A stretch of DNA of 64,000 bases from VRUE01 sp963748075 (GCA_963748075.1 CAVVHQ010000018.1:3832-67831), one strand, 5' to 3'; counted from the first letter of the stretch, positions 1-8,323 are shown. Translations and numbers: made by a program. The notes: generated by a model not told the origin, from the letters alone.

Positions 1-1
1 G

Positions 2-1003
2 CTGCTCGCGGTCGTCTCGCGCAACCGGCGCCGCTACGGCGGCTACATCGTCCACGTCGGCGTGGCGGTGCTGCTGATCGGGGTCGCCGCCTCCTCCAGC
101 TTCCAGACCAACCGCGACGTCCGGCTGCGGCCCGGGCAGAGCGCCGTGGTCGACGGCCGCAGGATCACCTACGAGCGACCGACCGTCGGCGTCGACTCGG
201 AGGCCTTCACCTTCGGCGCGCTGCTCGGCGTCGAGCAGGACGGCAAGCGCTTCGCGCTGCGCCCGAGCAAACGCTTCTTCCGTCCCACCGGGGTGGAAAC
301 GGGCACGATCAACAGCTTCTTCGACGGCGAGGCGACCAGCGAGGTGGGGCTCAGGGCCGGGGCGGGCAGCGACCTGTGGACCGCAGTGCAACCGGACCTC
401 ACGGCGGTGCGCCGTCGAATTCGCGCCGCCGACCGGGGCTTCCGCGCCTGCGTCTCCGGCGCCCCCGGCACGCCCGCCCAGTGCCGGGCGGTGAGCAGGC
501 TGATGCAGGCGGCGGCGGCCAACCCGCGGCTGCGTCCCTTCGCGCTCGCCCAGATCGATTCCCTGCAGGCGGCCACCGCGAGGCGGCTGGCGAGGAGCTA
601 CCTGGCCGACGGGGCGGCCGCCACCTTCCGGGTGATCGTCGACCCGCTGGTCACCTGGATCTGGATCGGCGGGCTAATCGCCCTCACCGGGGCGCTGATC
701 GCGATCTGGCCGGCCCGCAGCCCGCGCCGCCGCCCGGCCGCGGTCAGCGAGCTGGAGGCGTTGAAGGAGGCCAAGTACCGCGAGATCCGCGACGCCGAGC
801 TGGACCACGCGGCCGGCAAGCTCTCCGACGAGGACTACGCGCTGCTCGACGCCGAGCTGCGCACCGAGGCGGTGGCGATCCTCGACCGGGCGGGCGGCAA
901 CGGCGGCGGGCCCAGCGGAACGGACGGCGAGCCCGGCGGCAACGGCGCCGGCAGCGGTCGCGAAGCGGGGGACGCGGGGGAGAAGCCCGCCGAACCCGTC
1001 TAG
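2..1003 (+). CDS. C-terminal part of CcmF/CcsA-type cytochrome c biogenesis protein (5' end outside window)
   Basis: The open frame enters from the left edge in frame 2, so the gene starts upstream. The visible start region reads RRYGGYIVHVGVAVLLIGVA, the arginine-rich turn and membrane segment typical of the C-terminal half of CcmF heme lyases. An extracytoplasmic segment and a final membrane helix around DPLVTWIWIGGLIALTGALI follow. After the helix comes a cytoplasmic tail with a helical KYREIRDAELDHAAGKLSDE stretch, resembling the short helical segment found in CcmH/CcmI-like proteins, then a glycine-rich end. The family joins heme to apocytochrome c on the outer face of the membrane. The stop codon overlaps the convergent secG stop inside a shared CTAG. 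Family assignment is firm; the exact subfamily (CcmF or CcsA) is not, because the WWD heme domain is not in view. Confidence 0.8.
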   Translation: MLAVVSRNRRRYGGYIVHVGVAVLLIGVAASSSFQTNRDVRLRPGQSAVVDGRRITYERPTVGVDSEAFTFGALLGVEQDGKRFALRPSKRFFRPTGVETGTINSFFDGEATSEVGLRAGAGSDLWTAVQPDLTAVRRRIRAADRGFRACVSGAPGTPAQCRAVSRLMQAAAANPRLRPFALAQIDSLQAATARRLARSYLADGAAATFRVIVDPLVTWIWIGGLIALTGALIAIWPARSPRRRPAAVSELEALKEAKYREIRDAELDHAAGKLSDEDYALLDAELRTEAVAILDRAGGNGGGPSGTDGEPGGNGAGSGREAGDAGEKPAEPV

Positions 1004-1224
1004 ATCTTCAGCAGCACCAGGGTGTTGAGCACGAAGAGGACCGCGAAGAAGACCGTCGCGCGATCCAGGTTGCGCTCGACCATCGAGCCGCCGCCGACGG
1101 AGCTGCCCCCGCCGCCGATCCCGAAGGCGCCCGAGAGCCCCGCGTCTTTCCCGGAGTGCAGCAGGATCAGGAAGACCAGGACGCCGGCGATGATCACCTG
1201 GAGGAAGGCAAGCAGCGTGTACAC
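1000..1224 (-). CDS. secG: Preprotein translocase subunit SecG
   Basis: SecG is the small membrane partner of the SecYE channel. The product has two hydrophobic helices (LLAFLQVIIAGVLVFLILL and ATVFFAVLFVLNTLVLL) separated by a Gly/Ser-rich loop containing FGIGGGGSSVGGGS, the standard SecG layout. I chose a GTG start at 1224, which gives a 74-residue protein beginning at the first helix. The frame stays open to 1299, but the added residues are basic and unlike the family. It converges with the ccmF-like gene, their stops overlapping by a few bases. The start is uncertain; the identity is good. Confidence 0.82.
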   Translation of the reverse strand: MYTLLAFLQVIIAGVLVFLILLHSGKDAGLSGAFGIGGGGSSVGGGSMVERNLDRATVFFAVLFVLNTLVLLKI

Positions 1225-1397
1225 AAGGTAAGTGTATCCATGATTGGCCCGCTGCAAACCGGCGCATCTCGGGGTCTTCGGTCGTCTGGATCGGGTCACG
1301 CACCAAAGTGCGCTCCCCTCACCAGCCTCCCTGCATCCCCCGACCTGCTTGGTTTTCGCGGGCGGTTCTTGACGAAATTAGGAAGGGCGTTGCACTT

Positions 1398-1424
1398 GTT
1401 GACAAAGTTGGCTAAGTTGTCAAC
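1398..1424. promoter_or_regulatory. Perfect 8-11-8 palindrome upstream of alkB, candidate operator
   Basis: GTTGACAA (1398-1405) is mirrored by TTGTCAAC (1417-1424). The left arm contains a consensus-like -35 hexamer TTGACA. The site ends about 43 bp before the alkB start and its AAGGAGG ribosome-binding site. TetR-family proteins bind palindromes of this kind, and a TetR gene closes this operon, so autoregulated repression is a reasonable inference. Confidence 0.5.
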
Positions 1425-1467
1425 TCAGTAGACGGGTGAAAGTAATCTGACAAGGAGGACGCCGCCG

Positions 1468-2652
1468 ATGGAGGCAGCGACGCACGCCCACGCAGTCGAG
1501 TCCGAGCTGAACCCCGCCACCTGGCGCGACCCGAAGCGCTACGCCTGGTTGCTGGGGCTGATCGTGCCGCTGCTGCCGTTCATCGCCGCGGGCCTGGTGG
1601 CGCTGACCGGGCTCGGGGTCTTCTGGTTCTACGGCCCGTTTCTCGTCTTCGTGATCTTTCCACTGCTCGACCTGGCGATCGGGATGGACGCCGAGAACCC
1701 GCCCGACAGCATCATCAAGTGGCTCGAACAGGATCGCTACTACCGCTGGTGCACCTACGCCTTCATCCCGCTCCAGTACGCGGGGCTGGTCTTCGCCTGC
1801 TGGCTGTGGGCCGACGGCGGCCTCTCCACCGTCGACTCGATCGGGCTGGCGGTGACCATGGGGATGGTCAGCGGGATCGCGATCAACACCGCCCACGAGC
1901 TGGGCCACAAGCGCGCCGACCTGGAGAGGTGGCTGAGCAAGGTGGCGCTTGCCCAGAGCGGCTATGGCCACTTCTTCATCGAGCACAACCGCGGCCACCA
2001 CGTCCGCGTTGCCACCCCCGAGGACCCGGCCAGCGCCCGCCTTGGGGAGGGCTTCTGGGCCTTCCTGCCGCGCACCGTCGCCGGCAGCGTCCGCTCGGCC
2101 TGGGGGCTCGAGCGAGCCCGCCTCGAGCGGGGCGGCCACTCAGCCCGGTCGGTCCACAACGACATCCTCCAGGCCTGGGCGATGACGGTGGTCCTCTTCG
2201 CGGTCCTGACCGCGGTGTTCGGGCCGGTCGTCCTGCCCTATCTGATCTTCCAGGCGGTGCTCGGCTTCTCTCTGCTGGAGGTCGTCAACTACCTCGAGCA
2301 CTACGGCCTGCTGCGGCAGAAGCGCGAGGACGGCCGCTACGAGCGCTGCCGACCCGCGCACAGCTGGAACAGCAACAACGTCGCCTCCAACGTCCTCCTC
2401 TACCACCTGCAGCGCCACAGCGACCACCACGCCAACCCGACCCGGCGCTACCAGGCGCTGCGCCACGTCGAAGAGGCGCCGCAGCTGCCGACCGGCTACG
2501 CGGGGATGATCCTGGTCGCGGTCGTGCCGCCGCTCTGGCGCCGCGTCATGGACCACCGCCTGCTCGACCACTACGGCGGCGAAGTCGGCCGGGCGAACGT
2601 CGAGCCACGGACCGAGCGCCGGATCCTCGCCCAGTACGGGGGTGCAGCGTGA
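1468..2652 (+). CDS. alkB: Alkane 1-monooxygenase (AlkB)
   Basis: This is a membrane di-iron hydroxylase that oxidises medium or long n-alkanes to 1-alkanols using electrons from rubredoxin. All signature histidine boxes are present: HELGHK at residues 143-148, EHNRGHH at 172-178 followed by TPEDP, the NYLEHYG motif at 274-280, and RHSDHH at 316-321. Hydrophobic segments near residues 27-70, 95-135 and 235-272 match the six-helix fold. At 394 residues it has normal family length. A strong AAGGAGG site lies a few bases ahead of the ATG. The next gene is rubredoxin, 10 nt downstream, then a TetR regulator: the classic actinobacterial alkB operon. Identification is very secure; the substrate chain length cannot be read from the sequence. 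Confidence 0.96.
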   Translation: MEAATHAHAVESELNPATWRDPKRYAWLLGLIVPLLPFIAAGLVALTGLGVFWFYGPFLVFVIFPLLDLAIGMDAENPPDSIIKWLEQDRYYRWCTYAFIPLQYAGLVFACWLWADGGLSTVDSIGLAVTMGMVSGIAINTAHELGHKRADLERWLSKVALAQSGYGHFFIEHNRGHHVRVATPEDPASARLGEGFWAFLPRTVAGSVRSAWGLERARLERGGHSARSVHNDILQAWAMTVVLFAVLTAVFGPVVLPYLIFQAVLGFSLLEVVNYLEHYGLLRQKREDGRYERCRPAHSWNSNNVASNVLLYHLQRHSDHHANPTRRYQALRHVEEAPQLPTGYAGMILVAVVPPLWRRVMDHRLLDHYGGEVGRANVEPRTERRILAQYGGAA

Positions 2653-2662
2653 GGCGCGAGCC

Positions 2663-2827
2663 ATGACGCTCCGCTGTCCCGGCTGCGGCTACGTCTACGA
2701 CGAGCAGGAGGGGCATCCGCGCGAGGGCTTCCCGGCGGGGACCCCGTGGAGCGAGGTCCCCGACGACTGGCACTGCCCCGACTGCGGGATCTACGACAAG
2801 GTCGACTTCGAGCCGGTGGACGGGTAG
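2663..2827 (+). CDS. rubA: Rubredoxin
   Basis: This small iron protein delivers electrons to AlkB. The 54-residue product holds the two knuckles that bind the single iron, CPGCG (Cys5, Cys8) and CPDCG (Cys38, Cys41), with the GTPWSEVPDDW segment typical of rubredoxins. I use the ATG at 2663 because it gives the canonical N-terminus; an in-frame GTG at 2642 lies inside alkB. The alkB stop region supplies a GAGG ribosome-binding site, so the two genes are probably translationally coupled. No rubredoxin reductase is visible nearby. Confidence 0.95.
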   Translation: MTLRCPGCGYVYDEQEGHPREGFPAGTPWSEVPDDWHCPDCGIYDKVDFEPVDG

Positions 2828-2832
2828 CCGGG

Positions 2833-3468
2833 ATGGCCGCTCCTGCTGCGACGATTGGGCGGATGGAGGGCGTCCGCACTCCGTACCCGCAGGCCGCGCG
2901 GCAGCTGCTGCGCGAGACCCTGTTCGGTGCGGCACGGGATGAGCTACAGCGCCGGGCCTGGTCCGAAATCACGATGGCCGACATCGCGTCCGCCGCCGGG
3001 GTCAGCCGCCAGACTCTCTACAAGGAGTTCGGCAGCCGCGACGAGTTCGCCCAGGCCTTCGTCATTCACGAGGGCGAACGCTTCCTCGATGGGGTCGAGG
3101 CGGCCGTCCGCGCGCACCTCGACGACCCGCGCGCCGCGGTCGACGCCGCGCTGGAGGTGTTCCTGCGCTCCGCCGGCGAGGACCCGCTGGTCCGTACCCT
3201 GCTCCGCGACGACGGCATCGGCGGCATGCTGCCCTTCGTCACCACCCAGGGGATGCCCGTCGTCCAGTGGGCGACCGCCCGCCTCACCGCGACGATCGAG
3301 GAGGGCTGGCCCGAAGCGCCTGCGGACAAAGCCCGCCTGCTCGCCGAGACCCTGGTCCGCCTCGCGATCAGCCACATCACGGCCCCCGGCGATTCCCCCG
3401 AGACGACGGCGGCGGCGACCGGCGAGCTGCTCGGCCCGTTCATCGACGAGGCTCTGGGCTCGGCGTAG
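2833..3468 (+). CDS. TetR-family regulator, probable repressor of the alkane operon
   Basis: The N-terminal third holds a TetR helix-turn-helix (ITMADIASAAGVSRQTLYKE) that would bind DNA as a dimer. The rest is an all-helical ligand domain resembling AlkX/AlkU-type regulators. The gene starts 6 nt after the rubredoxin stop (ATG 2833; an alternative ATG lies at 2863), so it is the third gene of the alkB operon. TetR proteins in this position in actinobacteria repress their own operon and are released by fatty acids or alkane products. The palindrome at 1398-1424 is the obvious candidate operator. Family assignment is firm; target and ligand are inferred from context. Confidence 0.88.
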   Translation: MAAPAATIGRMEGVRTPYPQAARQLLRETLFGAARDELQRRAWSEITMADIASAAGVSRQTLYKEFGSRDEFAQAFVIHEGERFLDGVEAAVRAHLDDPRAAVDAALEVFLRSAGEDPLVRTLLRDDGIGGMLPFVTTQGMPVVQWATARLTATIEEGWPEAPADKARLLAETLVRLAISHITAPGDSPETTAAATGELLGPFIDEALGSA

Positions 3469-3590
3469 GGCCCGATCGCGCCGCTCGCCCGGCGGCGGCC
3501 GATCAGATCGAGGGGGGAGAGTTTCGTCCGCTGGAGGCTTGAAGGGAGTGTGACGCTGCTCGACCTCGTTCGGCCTTCCAATTCACCCGG

Positions 3591-3596
3591 TACAAT
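3591..3596 (+). promoter_or_regulatory. -10 box of the vapB-like gene (leaderless transcript likely)
   Basis: TACAAT lies 7 nt before the ATG at 3604, which places the expected transcription start at or next to the start codon. No Shine-Dalgarno sequence fits in that space. The -35 element is weak. Confidence 0.55.
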
Positions 3597-3603
3597 AGAT
3601 GGT

Positions 3604-3855
3604 ATGAGAACTACCATTGACAGTGCCGGACGAGTCGTGATCCCGAAAGAGCTGCGTGAGGCCCTTTGCCTGAACGGAGGCGACGAGGTCGAGATAACCC
3701 TTGCGGATGAACGGATCGAGCTCGTCCCGGCGCCGCGGCCGGCGCGGTTGCGCCGGGGGCCGCACGGGCTGCTCACCTCCGATCTGAAAGTGCCGGGACA
3801 CGGGCCGGAGGAGGTTCGCGAGGCCCTGGAGCGGACGCGGCAATGGCCGCGGTGA
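3604..3855 (+). CDS. AbrB/SpoVT-domain antitoxin (VapB type)
   Basis: The 83-residue product begins RTTIDSAGRVVIPKELREAL, the swapped-hairpin AbrB DNA-binding fold used by many VapB antitoxins. The C-terminal part (LRRGPHGLLTSDL and onward) is the likely toxin-neutralising tail. It overlaps the PIN-domain gene by 13 nt, the usual antitoxin-toxin arrangement. A longer frame starts at 3550, but the ATG at 3604 sits exactly at the start of the domain and just after a -10 box. The protein probably represses its own promoter together with the toxin. Confidence 0.88.
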   Translation: MRTTIDSAGRVVIPKELREALCLNGGDEVEITLADERIELVPAPRPARLRRGPHGLLTSDLKVPGHGPEEVREALERTRQWPR

Positions 3856-4274
3856 TCGTGCCGGACACCTCCGTGCTGGTTGCCGGGTTCGTTGCCGATC
3901 ATCCGTTTCGCGACGTGGCGGAATCCGCCCTCGTCGAAGTACGGGATGGAAGCTGCCTGGTTGCCCACACGTTGGCCGAGACCTACGCCGTGCTGAGCGC
4001 GCCGGGCGGCGTGTACCGAGTTGCGCCGGACGTGGTGATGGGCTATCTCGACGGGATCCTAAAGGGTTCGGCCCCGATTCAGCCTCGTCCGGACACCTAC
4101 AGGGAAGCGGTTGAGCTGCTGTCCGGCGCAGGGCGCGGGGGCGCCGCGATACACGACGCGCTGATCGCCATGGCGGTCCGAGATGCGGGTGCCAGTCTGG
4201 TCAGCCTGGACCGCCGCGCCGCGCCGACCTACGCCCTGTGCGGCGTGGAGGCGAGGATGCTGGTCGACGCGTAG
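3843..4274 (+). CDS. PIN-domain ribonuclease toxin (VapC type)
   Basis: The PIN domain acidic residues are all present: Asp in VPDTSVLVA near the N-terminus, Glu in LAETYAVL, Asp in IHDALIAMA and Asp in LVSLDRRA. Together they bind the Mg2+ ions used for RNA cleavage. Length (143 residues) is normal for VapC. The gene overlaps its antitoxin and would be co-transcribed with it. VapC toxins usually cut a specific tRNA or rRNA site; the target here is unknown. The frame is intact, so the pair looks functional. Confidence 0.9.
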   Translation: MAAVIVPDTSVLVAGFVADHPFRDVAESALVEVRDGSCLVAHTLAETYAVLSAPGGVYRVAPDVVMGYLDGILKGSAPIQPRPDTYREAVELLSGAGRGGAAIHDALIAMAVRDAGASLVSLDRRAAPTYALCGVEARMLVDA

Positions 4275-4280
4275 GCGCCC

Positions 4281-4697
4281 TCAGACCTCCACCATCAGGG
4301 TTACCGGGCCGTCGTTGACCAGGGCCACGCCCATGCAGGCGCCGAAGACGCCCTTGGCGGCGCCGAGCCGCTCGCAGAAGCGCTCGTAGAGGGGCGCGGC
4401 CTGCTCGGCCGCCGCCGCCGCCGTGTAGCCGGGGCGGTTGCCCTTGCGGGCGTCGCCGTAGAGGGTGAACTGGCTGACGCAGAGGACCTCGCGGTCGCCG
4501 AGCGGCTCGTTCATCCGCCCCTCGGCGTCGTCGAAGACGCGCAGCGCCCGGACCTTGTCGGCGAGCCGGTCGGCCTGCTCGGCGGTGTCGTCGCGGGCGA
4601 CGCCGAGCAGCACCAGCATCCCGGGGCCGATCTGCGCGACCCGCTCGCCCTCGACGTCGACCGCGGCCTGGCTGACCCGCTGCACGAGCGCCCTCAA
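4281..4697 (-). CDS. dtd: D-aminoacyl-tRNA deacylase
   Basis: Dtd removes D-amino acids wrongly attached to tRNA. The product has the family motifs SQFTLYGD in the middle and NDGPVTLMVEV at the C-terminus (the Gly-Pro motif of the active site), and a normal length of 138 residues. Translation begins at a TTG codon (4697) preceded by GGAGGAG, giving MRALVQRV, the usual Dtd N-terminus. It is transcribed divergently from the MFS gene. Confidence 0.95.
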   Translation of the reverse strand: MRALVQRVSQAAVDVEGERVAQIGPGMLVLLGVARDDTAEQADRLADKVRALRVFDDAEGRMNEPLGDREVLCVSQFTLYGDARKGNRPGYTAAAAAEQAAPLYERFCERLGAAKGVFGACMGVALVNDGPVTLMVEV

Positions 4698-4775
4698 CTG
4701 CTCCTCCTCGGCACGGCTCCCAAGCTACACGCAGGCCGATTGACCCGGGCCACCCGCGCGGATAGCGTCATCGGC

Positions 4776-6392
4776 ATGGCGAAGTGGGGAGTGCTGGCGG
4801 TCCTGGCCACGGCGCAGTTCCTGATGGTGCTCGACCAGGCGGTGATGAACGTCGCGATCTCCCAGCTGGTCGAGGACTTCGACACCACCGTGACCACGAT
4901 CCAGGCGGTGATCGCCCTCTACGCGCTGGCGATGGCGGGACTGATGCTGACCGGTGGCAAGCTGGGCGACATCTGGGGACGGCGGCGCGCCTTCTCGATC
5001 GGCCTGGTCGTCTACGGCGCCGGCTCGGCGCTGACCGCCGCCTCCTGGAGCGTGCCCAGCCTGATGCTCGGCTGGTCGATCCTCGAGGGGATCGGCGCGG
5101 CGCTCGTCCTGCCGGCCCTGGTCGCGCTCGTCGCCGCCAGCTACGAGGGCGGCGACCGCGCCCTCGCCTACGGCGTGCTGGGCGGGGTCGCCGGCGCCGG
5201 GATCGCGGTCGGCCCGATCCTCGGCGGCTGGGTCACCACCGAGCTGACCTGGCGGCTGGTCTTCGTCGGCGAGGTCGTGGTGGCGCTCGGCATCCTCGCC
5301 GGGACGAGGCTGATCCGCGAGCCCGCCCGCGAGCGGGCGGCGCCCACCCTCGACTGGGTCGGCGGCGTGCTCTCCGCCTCCGGCCTGGCGCTGGTTGTCT
5401 TCGGCGTCCTGCAGGCGAGCAACTGGGGCTGGCTCGAGCCGCGCAGCTCGCCGATCGAGCCCTTCGGCTTCTCGCTGACCCCGTTCGTGATCGCCGCCGG
5501 CGCCGTGGTCTTGGGCGGCTTCCGCGCCTGGGAGCGGCGGCGCGAGGGCCGGGGCCTGGAGCCGCTCGTCCACTTCCGCCTGCTTCGCGTCCGCAGTCTG
5601 CGCGGCGGCGTCTCGATGCTGCTCGCCCAGAACCTGATCCTGATGGGGGTCTTCTTCACGATCCCGCTCTTCCTCCAGGTCGTGCAGGGCCTCGACGCGC
5701 TCGAAACCGGGATCCGGATGCTGCCCGCCTCGGCCGGGCTGTTCCTCGCCGCGATCGCCGGATCCGCGCTGGCGAAGCGGTTCGCCGCGAAGCCGCTGGT
5801 GCGGGTCGGGCTGCTGATCGTCCTCGCCGCGATCCTGCTGCTGCTCGGCACGATCGAGCCCAAGCTCGACAGCGGCGACTTCCTCGTCGCGATGGGGGTG
5901 CTGGGGGTCGGGATGGGCCTGATCGTCTCCCAGCTCGGCAACGTGGTCCAGTCCTCGGTGGGGGACGCCGACCGCAGCGAGGCGGGCGGCCTCCAGAACA
6001 CCGCCCAGCAGCTCGGCTCCTCGCTCGGCACGGCGCTGCTCGGGGCGATCGTGATCAGCGGGCTGATCGCCGCCTTCACCGCCAACGTGGCCGACGACCC
6101 GGGCATCTCCGGCGAGGTCAACTCGCGGCTCGAGGTCAGGCTCAGCGCCGGCGGCAGCTTCGTCGCCTCCGAAGAGGTCAGGGCTGGCGCAACCGCCGCC
6201 GGGCTCGGCCCGAAGACCGTCGACGCGCTGGTCTCGAACTACGAAGACGCGCAGCTGACCGCGCTGAAGACCGCCTTCCTGTTCGCCGCCTTCCTCGTTC
6301 TCGCCTCCTTCTGGACGACCCGGCGGCTGCCGGAGCGGCGCTTCGAGGAGCTGGCGGCGGGGCCCGATCCGCCGCTCGCCGAGCCGGCCTAA
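4776..6392 (+). CDS. MFS drug transporter, DHA2 (EmrB/QacA) family
   Basis: This is a multi-pass membrane protein of about 538 residues with the 14-helix pattern of proton-driven DHA2 exporters. The N-terminus carries MVLDQAVMNVAISQL (the D1 motif after helix 1) and GKLGDIWGRRRAF (motif A between helices 2 and 3). An antiporter motif C-like segment, GGVAGAGIAVGPILGG, follows. I use the ATG at 4776 because earlier in-frame codons add only a non-hydrophobic extension. It probably exports hydrophobic drugs or metabolites; the substrate cannot be inferred. Its stop overlaps the convergent sugar-kinase stop. Confidence 0.9.
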   Translation: MAKWGVLAVLATAQFLMVLDQAVMNVAISQLVEDFDTTVTTIQAVIALYALAMAGLMLTGGKLGDIWGRRRAFSIGLVVYGAGSALTAASWSVPSLMLGWSILEGIGAALVLPALVALVAASYEGGDRALAYGVLGGVAGAGIAVGPILGGWVTTELTWRLVFVGEVVVALGILAGTRLIREPARERAAPTLDWVGGVLSASGLALVVFGVLQASNWGWLEPRSSPIEPFGFSLTPFVIAAGAVVLGGFRAWERRREGRGLEPLVHFRLLRVRSLRGGVSMLLAQNLILMGVFFTIPLFLQVVQGLDALETGIRMLPASAGLFLAAIAGSALAKRFAAKPLVRVGLLIVLAAILLLLGTIEPKLDSGDFLVAMGVLGVGMGLIVSQLGNVVQSSVGDADRSEAGGLQNTAQQLGSSLGTALLGAIVISGLIAAFTANVADDPGISGEVNSRLEVRLSAGGSFVASEEVRAGATAAGLGPKTVDALVSNYEDAQLTALKTAFLFAAFLVLASFWTTRRLPERRFEELAAGPDPPLAEPA

Positions 6393-7423
6393 GGCGGGCC
6401 GGGCTGCCCGGCGCCCTCCGCGCCCGTCTCCTGCACGGGCTCGACGGTCACGTGGGTGGCGAGGCGCTCGATCTCCTCGCGGGTGCCGGTCCCGAGGCCG
6501 CGCCGCGTGGCGTTCAGAGCGCCGGCGGCCATGCCGAGGCGGAGCGCCTCGATCATGCCCATCCCCCGGGCCAGGCCGACGCCGGTGGCGGCGAACATCG
6601 AGTCGCCGGTGCCGCTGTGGTCGAGGGCCTCGAACACCGGGCCGGCCAGCTCGACCAGCGCCGGGGGCTCGCCGTCGCGGACCAGGACCGCCGGGGCGGA
6701 GGCGCGTGAGACGAGCACGTTGCGGGCGCCGGCGTCGTGCAGCGCGCGCGCCCCCGCGGCCAGCTCGGGCAGCTCCTCGCCGGCGGCGTACCCCTCGCGG
6801 ACCAGCTCGCCCTCGCTCAGCCGGACCAGCTCGACGCCTCCCTCCAGGGCGGCGCGCAGCGGTGGGCCGGTCAGGTCCGCGATGACACGGCGCCGGTTCG
6901 CCCGCAGGTCGGAGACGAGCCGGCGGTAGAGGTCGGCCTGGACGAGGTCGGCTGGCCGGCAGCCGGTGATCAGCGTCAGGTCCGCGTCGAGGCCGGCCGT
7001 CAGCGCGATCCCGTACAGCTCGTCGGCGGCGTGCCGGTGGAGCGGGCGGCTGTCGACGTTGACCACCTCGACGCGGCTGCCGCTGCGGCGGTCGTGGATG
7101 TAGACGCCGTTCGGCAGCCGGGCGCTGGCCGCCCTCAGGGTCAGCGACTGCGCCTCGATCAAGCCGCGCAGGACGCGCCCCGGCTCTCCCCCCAGCGCAC
7201 AGCAGAAGACCACCTCCGCTCCCAGGGTGGCGGCGAGGCGGGCGACCCAGAAGCCCTGCCCGCCGGCGTGGAGGTGCACCTCGGGGCGATCCGTTCCGGG
7301 CTCGATCGTCACGGTCAGCAGCGGTGAGGGGGCGAACACCGCGATGCGCCCACCAGCGGGCGTCCGGGGGGTGGAGGGGGCGGCGGTCGCGTCGCCTCGC
7401 CGGCGCCGCGGCCGGCGCCTCAC
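6389..7423 (-). CDS. PfkB-family carbohydrate kinase (1-phosphofructokinase-like)
   Basis: The 344-residue protein has the ribokinase/PfkB fold: an N-terminal glycine pair in HAGGQGFWVARLAATLG for sugar binding, and a C-terminal DHSGTGDSMFA motif containing the GTGDS anion hole and catalytic Asp. The N-terminus (IAVFAPSPLLTVTIEPG) resembles 1-phosphofructokinase and tagatose-6-phosphate kinase more than ribokinase. The GTG start at 7423 overlaps the stop of the upstream phosphatase gene as GTGA, so the two are translationally coupled. It may phosphorylate a sugar phosphate; the exact substrate is not determinable. Confidence 0.82.
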   Translation of the reverse strand: MRRRPRRRRGDATAAPSTPRTPAGGRIAVFAPSPLLTVTIEPGTDRPEVHLHAGGQGFWVARLAATLGAEVVFCCALGGEPGRVLRGLIEAQSLTLRAASARLPNGVYIHDRRSGSRVEVVNVDSRPLHRHAADELYGIALTAGLDADLTLITGCRPADLVQADLYRRLVSDLRANRRRVIADLTGPPLRAALEGGVELVRLSEGELVREGYAAGEELPELAAGARALHDAGARNVLVSRASAPAVLVRDGEPPALVELAGPVFEALDHSGTGDSMFAATGVGLARGMGMIEALRLGMAAGALNATRRGLGTGTREEIERLATHVTVEPVQETGAEGAGQPGPP

Positions 7424-8217
7424 ATCGCCTCCTGCACGATCCGCGTCACCGGCTCGACCAGCGAGGGATCGGAGGCGATCGTGTAGCGCGACTCCTCGTC
7501 GTGGGGGGAGCCGTCGTAGTCGTAGACCGCGCCGCCGGCCTCTCGCACCAGCAGCAGGCCGGCGGTCACGTCCCAGGGCAGGTTCGAGAGCATCGCGGTG
7601 GCGTGCAGCCGCCCCGCCGCCAGCCAGGCGAGATCGAGCGCCGCCGAGCCGTGCATGCGCACCCGCAGGCAGCGGCGGGCGAGGTGGCCGAGCAGCGCGA
7701 GGTGCACGCGGTTCTCCTCCTCCGAGCCGACCCCGACCTTGAAGTCCGCCAGGCCGACCATCGCCTCGTGCAGATCGTCGACCTCCGAGACGGCGATCCT
7801 GGCGCCGTTCAGGTACGCCCCGCCGCCCTGCCGCGCGACGAAGCGCTCGCCCAGCAGCGGGGTGTCGACGATCCCGAGCACCGGCTGCCCGGCGACGAGG
7901 AGCGAGAGCGAGATCGAGCAGAGCGGGCTGTCCTTGCTGAAGTTGATCGTGCCGTCGATCGGGTCGAGCACCCAGCGCGCCTCGCCGTCCGTCCACTTGC
8001 CGCCCGACTCCTCACCGAGCAGCGGGATCTCCGGAGAGACCGCGGCGAGCGAGTCGCGGACCGCGGATTCGATGTGCATGTCGACATCGGTCGCGAAGTC
8101 GCGGTCGCCCTTCGCGATCAGCGCGCCGATGTGCGAGCGGCCGCGGCGCATGATCAGGGCACCGGCGTCCACCGCGTGTTCGGCGGCGAGCAGCAGCCTG
8201 GCGGAGTTCCAGCGCAC
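7420..8217 (-). CDS. Inositol-monophosphatase-family phosphatase
   Basis: This Mg2+-dependent phosphatase has all three family motifs: LLGEESGG, WVLDPIDGTINF (metal-binding Asp-x-Ile-Asp-Gly-Thr) and WDVTAGLLLVREAGG near the C-terminus. Length (265 residues) matches SuhB/IMPase enzymes. It starts at GTG 8217, only 4 nt after a 12-codon open frame with a strong ribosome-binding site, and it overlaps the downstream PfkB kinase gene. A phosphatase plus a sugar kinase in one operon suggests turnover of a phosphorylated sugar or inositol; the substrate is unknown. Confidence 0.92.
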   Translation of the reverse strand: MRWNSARLLLAAEHAVDAGALIMRRGRSHIGALIAKGDRDFATDVDMHIESAVRDSLAAVSPEIPLLGEESGGKWTDGEARWVLDPIDGTINFSKDSPLCSISLSLLVAGQPVLGIVDTPLLGERFVARQGGGAYLNGARIAVSEVDDLHEAMVGLADFKVGVGSEEENRVHLALLGHLARRCLRVRMHGSAALDLAWLAAGRLHATAMLSNLPWDVTAGLLLVREAGGAVYDYDGSPHDEESRYTIASDPSLVEPVTRIVQEAM

Positions 8218-8221
8218 CCCG

Positions 8222-8260
8222 CTAGGCCGACTTCGGCTTGATCGTCAGCTCGCTTGCCAT
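8222..8260 (-). CDS. Possible 12-residue leader peptide before the IMPase gene
   Basis: An ATG at 8260 opens a 12-codon frame, MASELTIKPKSA, ending TAG 4 nt before the GTG of the phosphatase gene. A GAGGAGG ribosome-binding site, the best in this stretch, lies 7 nt ahead of the ATG, whereas the phosphatase GTG has none of its own. The short frame may therefore recruit ribosomes for the downstream gene or act as a leader. It matches no peptide I know. Expression is inferred only from the ribosome-binding site and spacing. Confidence 0.4.
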   Translation of the reverse strand: MASELTIKPKSA

Positions 8261-8323
8261 CTCTTGCCTCCTCTTCGGGTTCGAAGCCCCATCTTCCTGG
8301 AATGTAGGTAGGTTCACCCGCGT

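Noticed and set aside
1000..1299. Longer 99-residue SecG starting at 1299
   Set aside because: The first 25 residues are basic, non-hydrophobic and unlike SecG, which starts at its first membrane helix.
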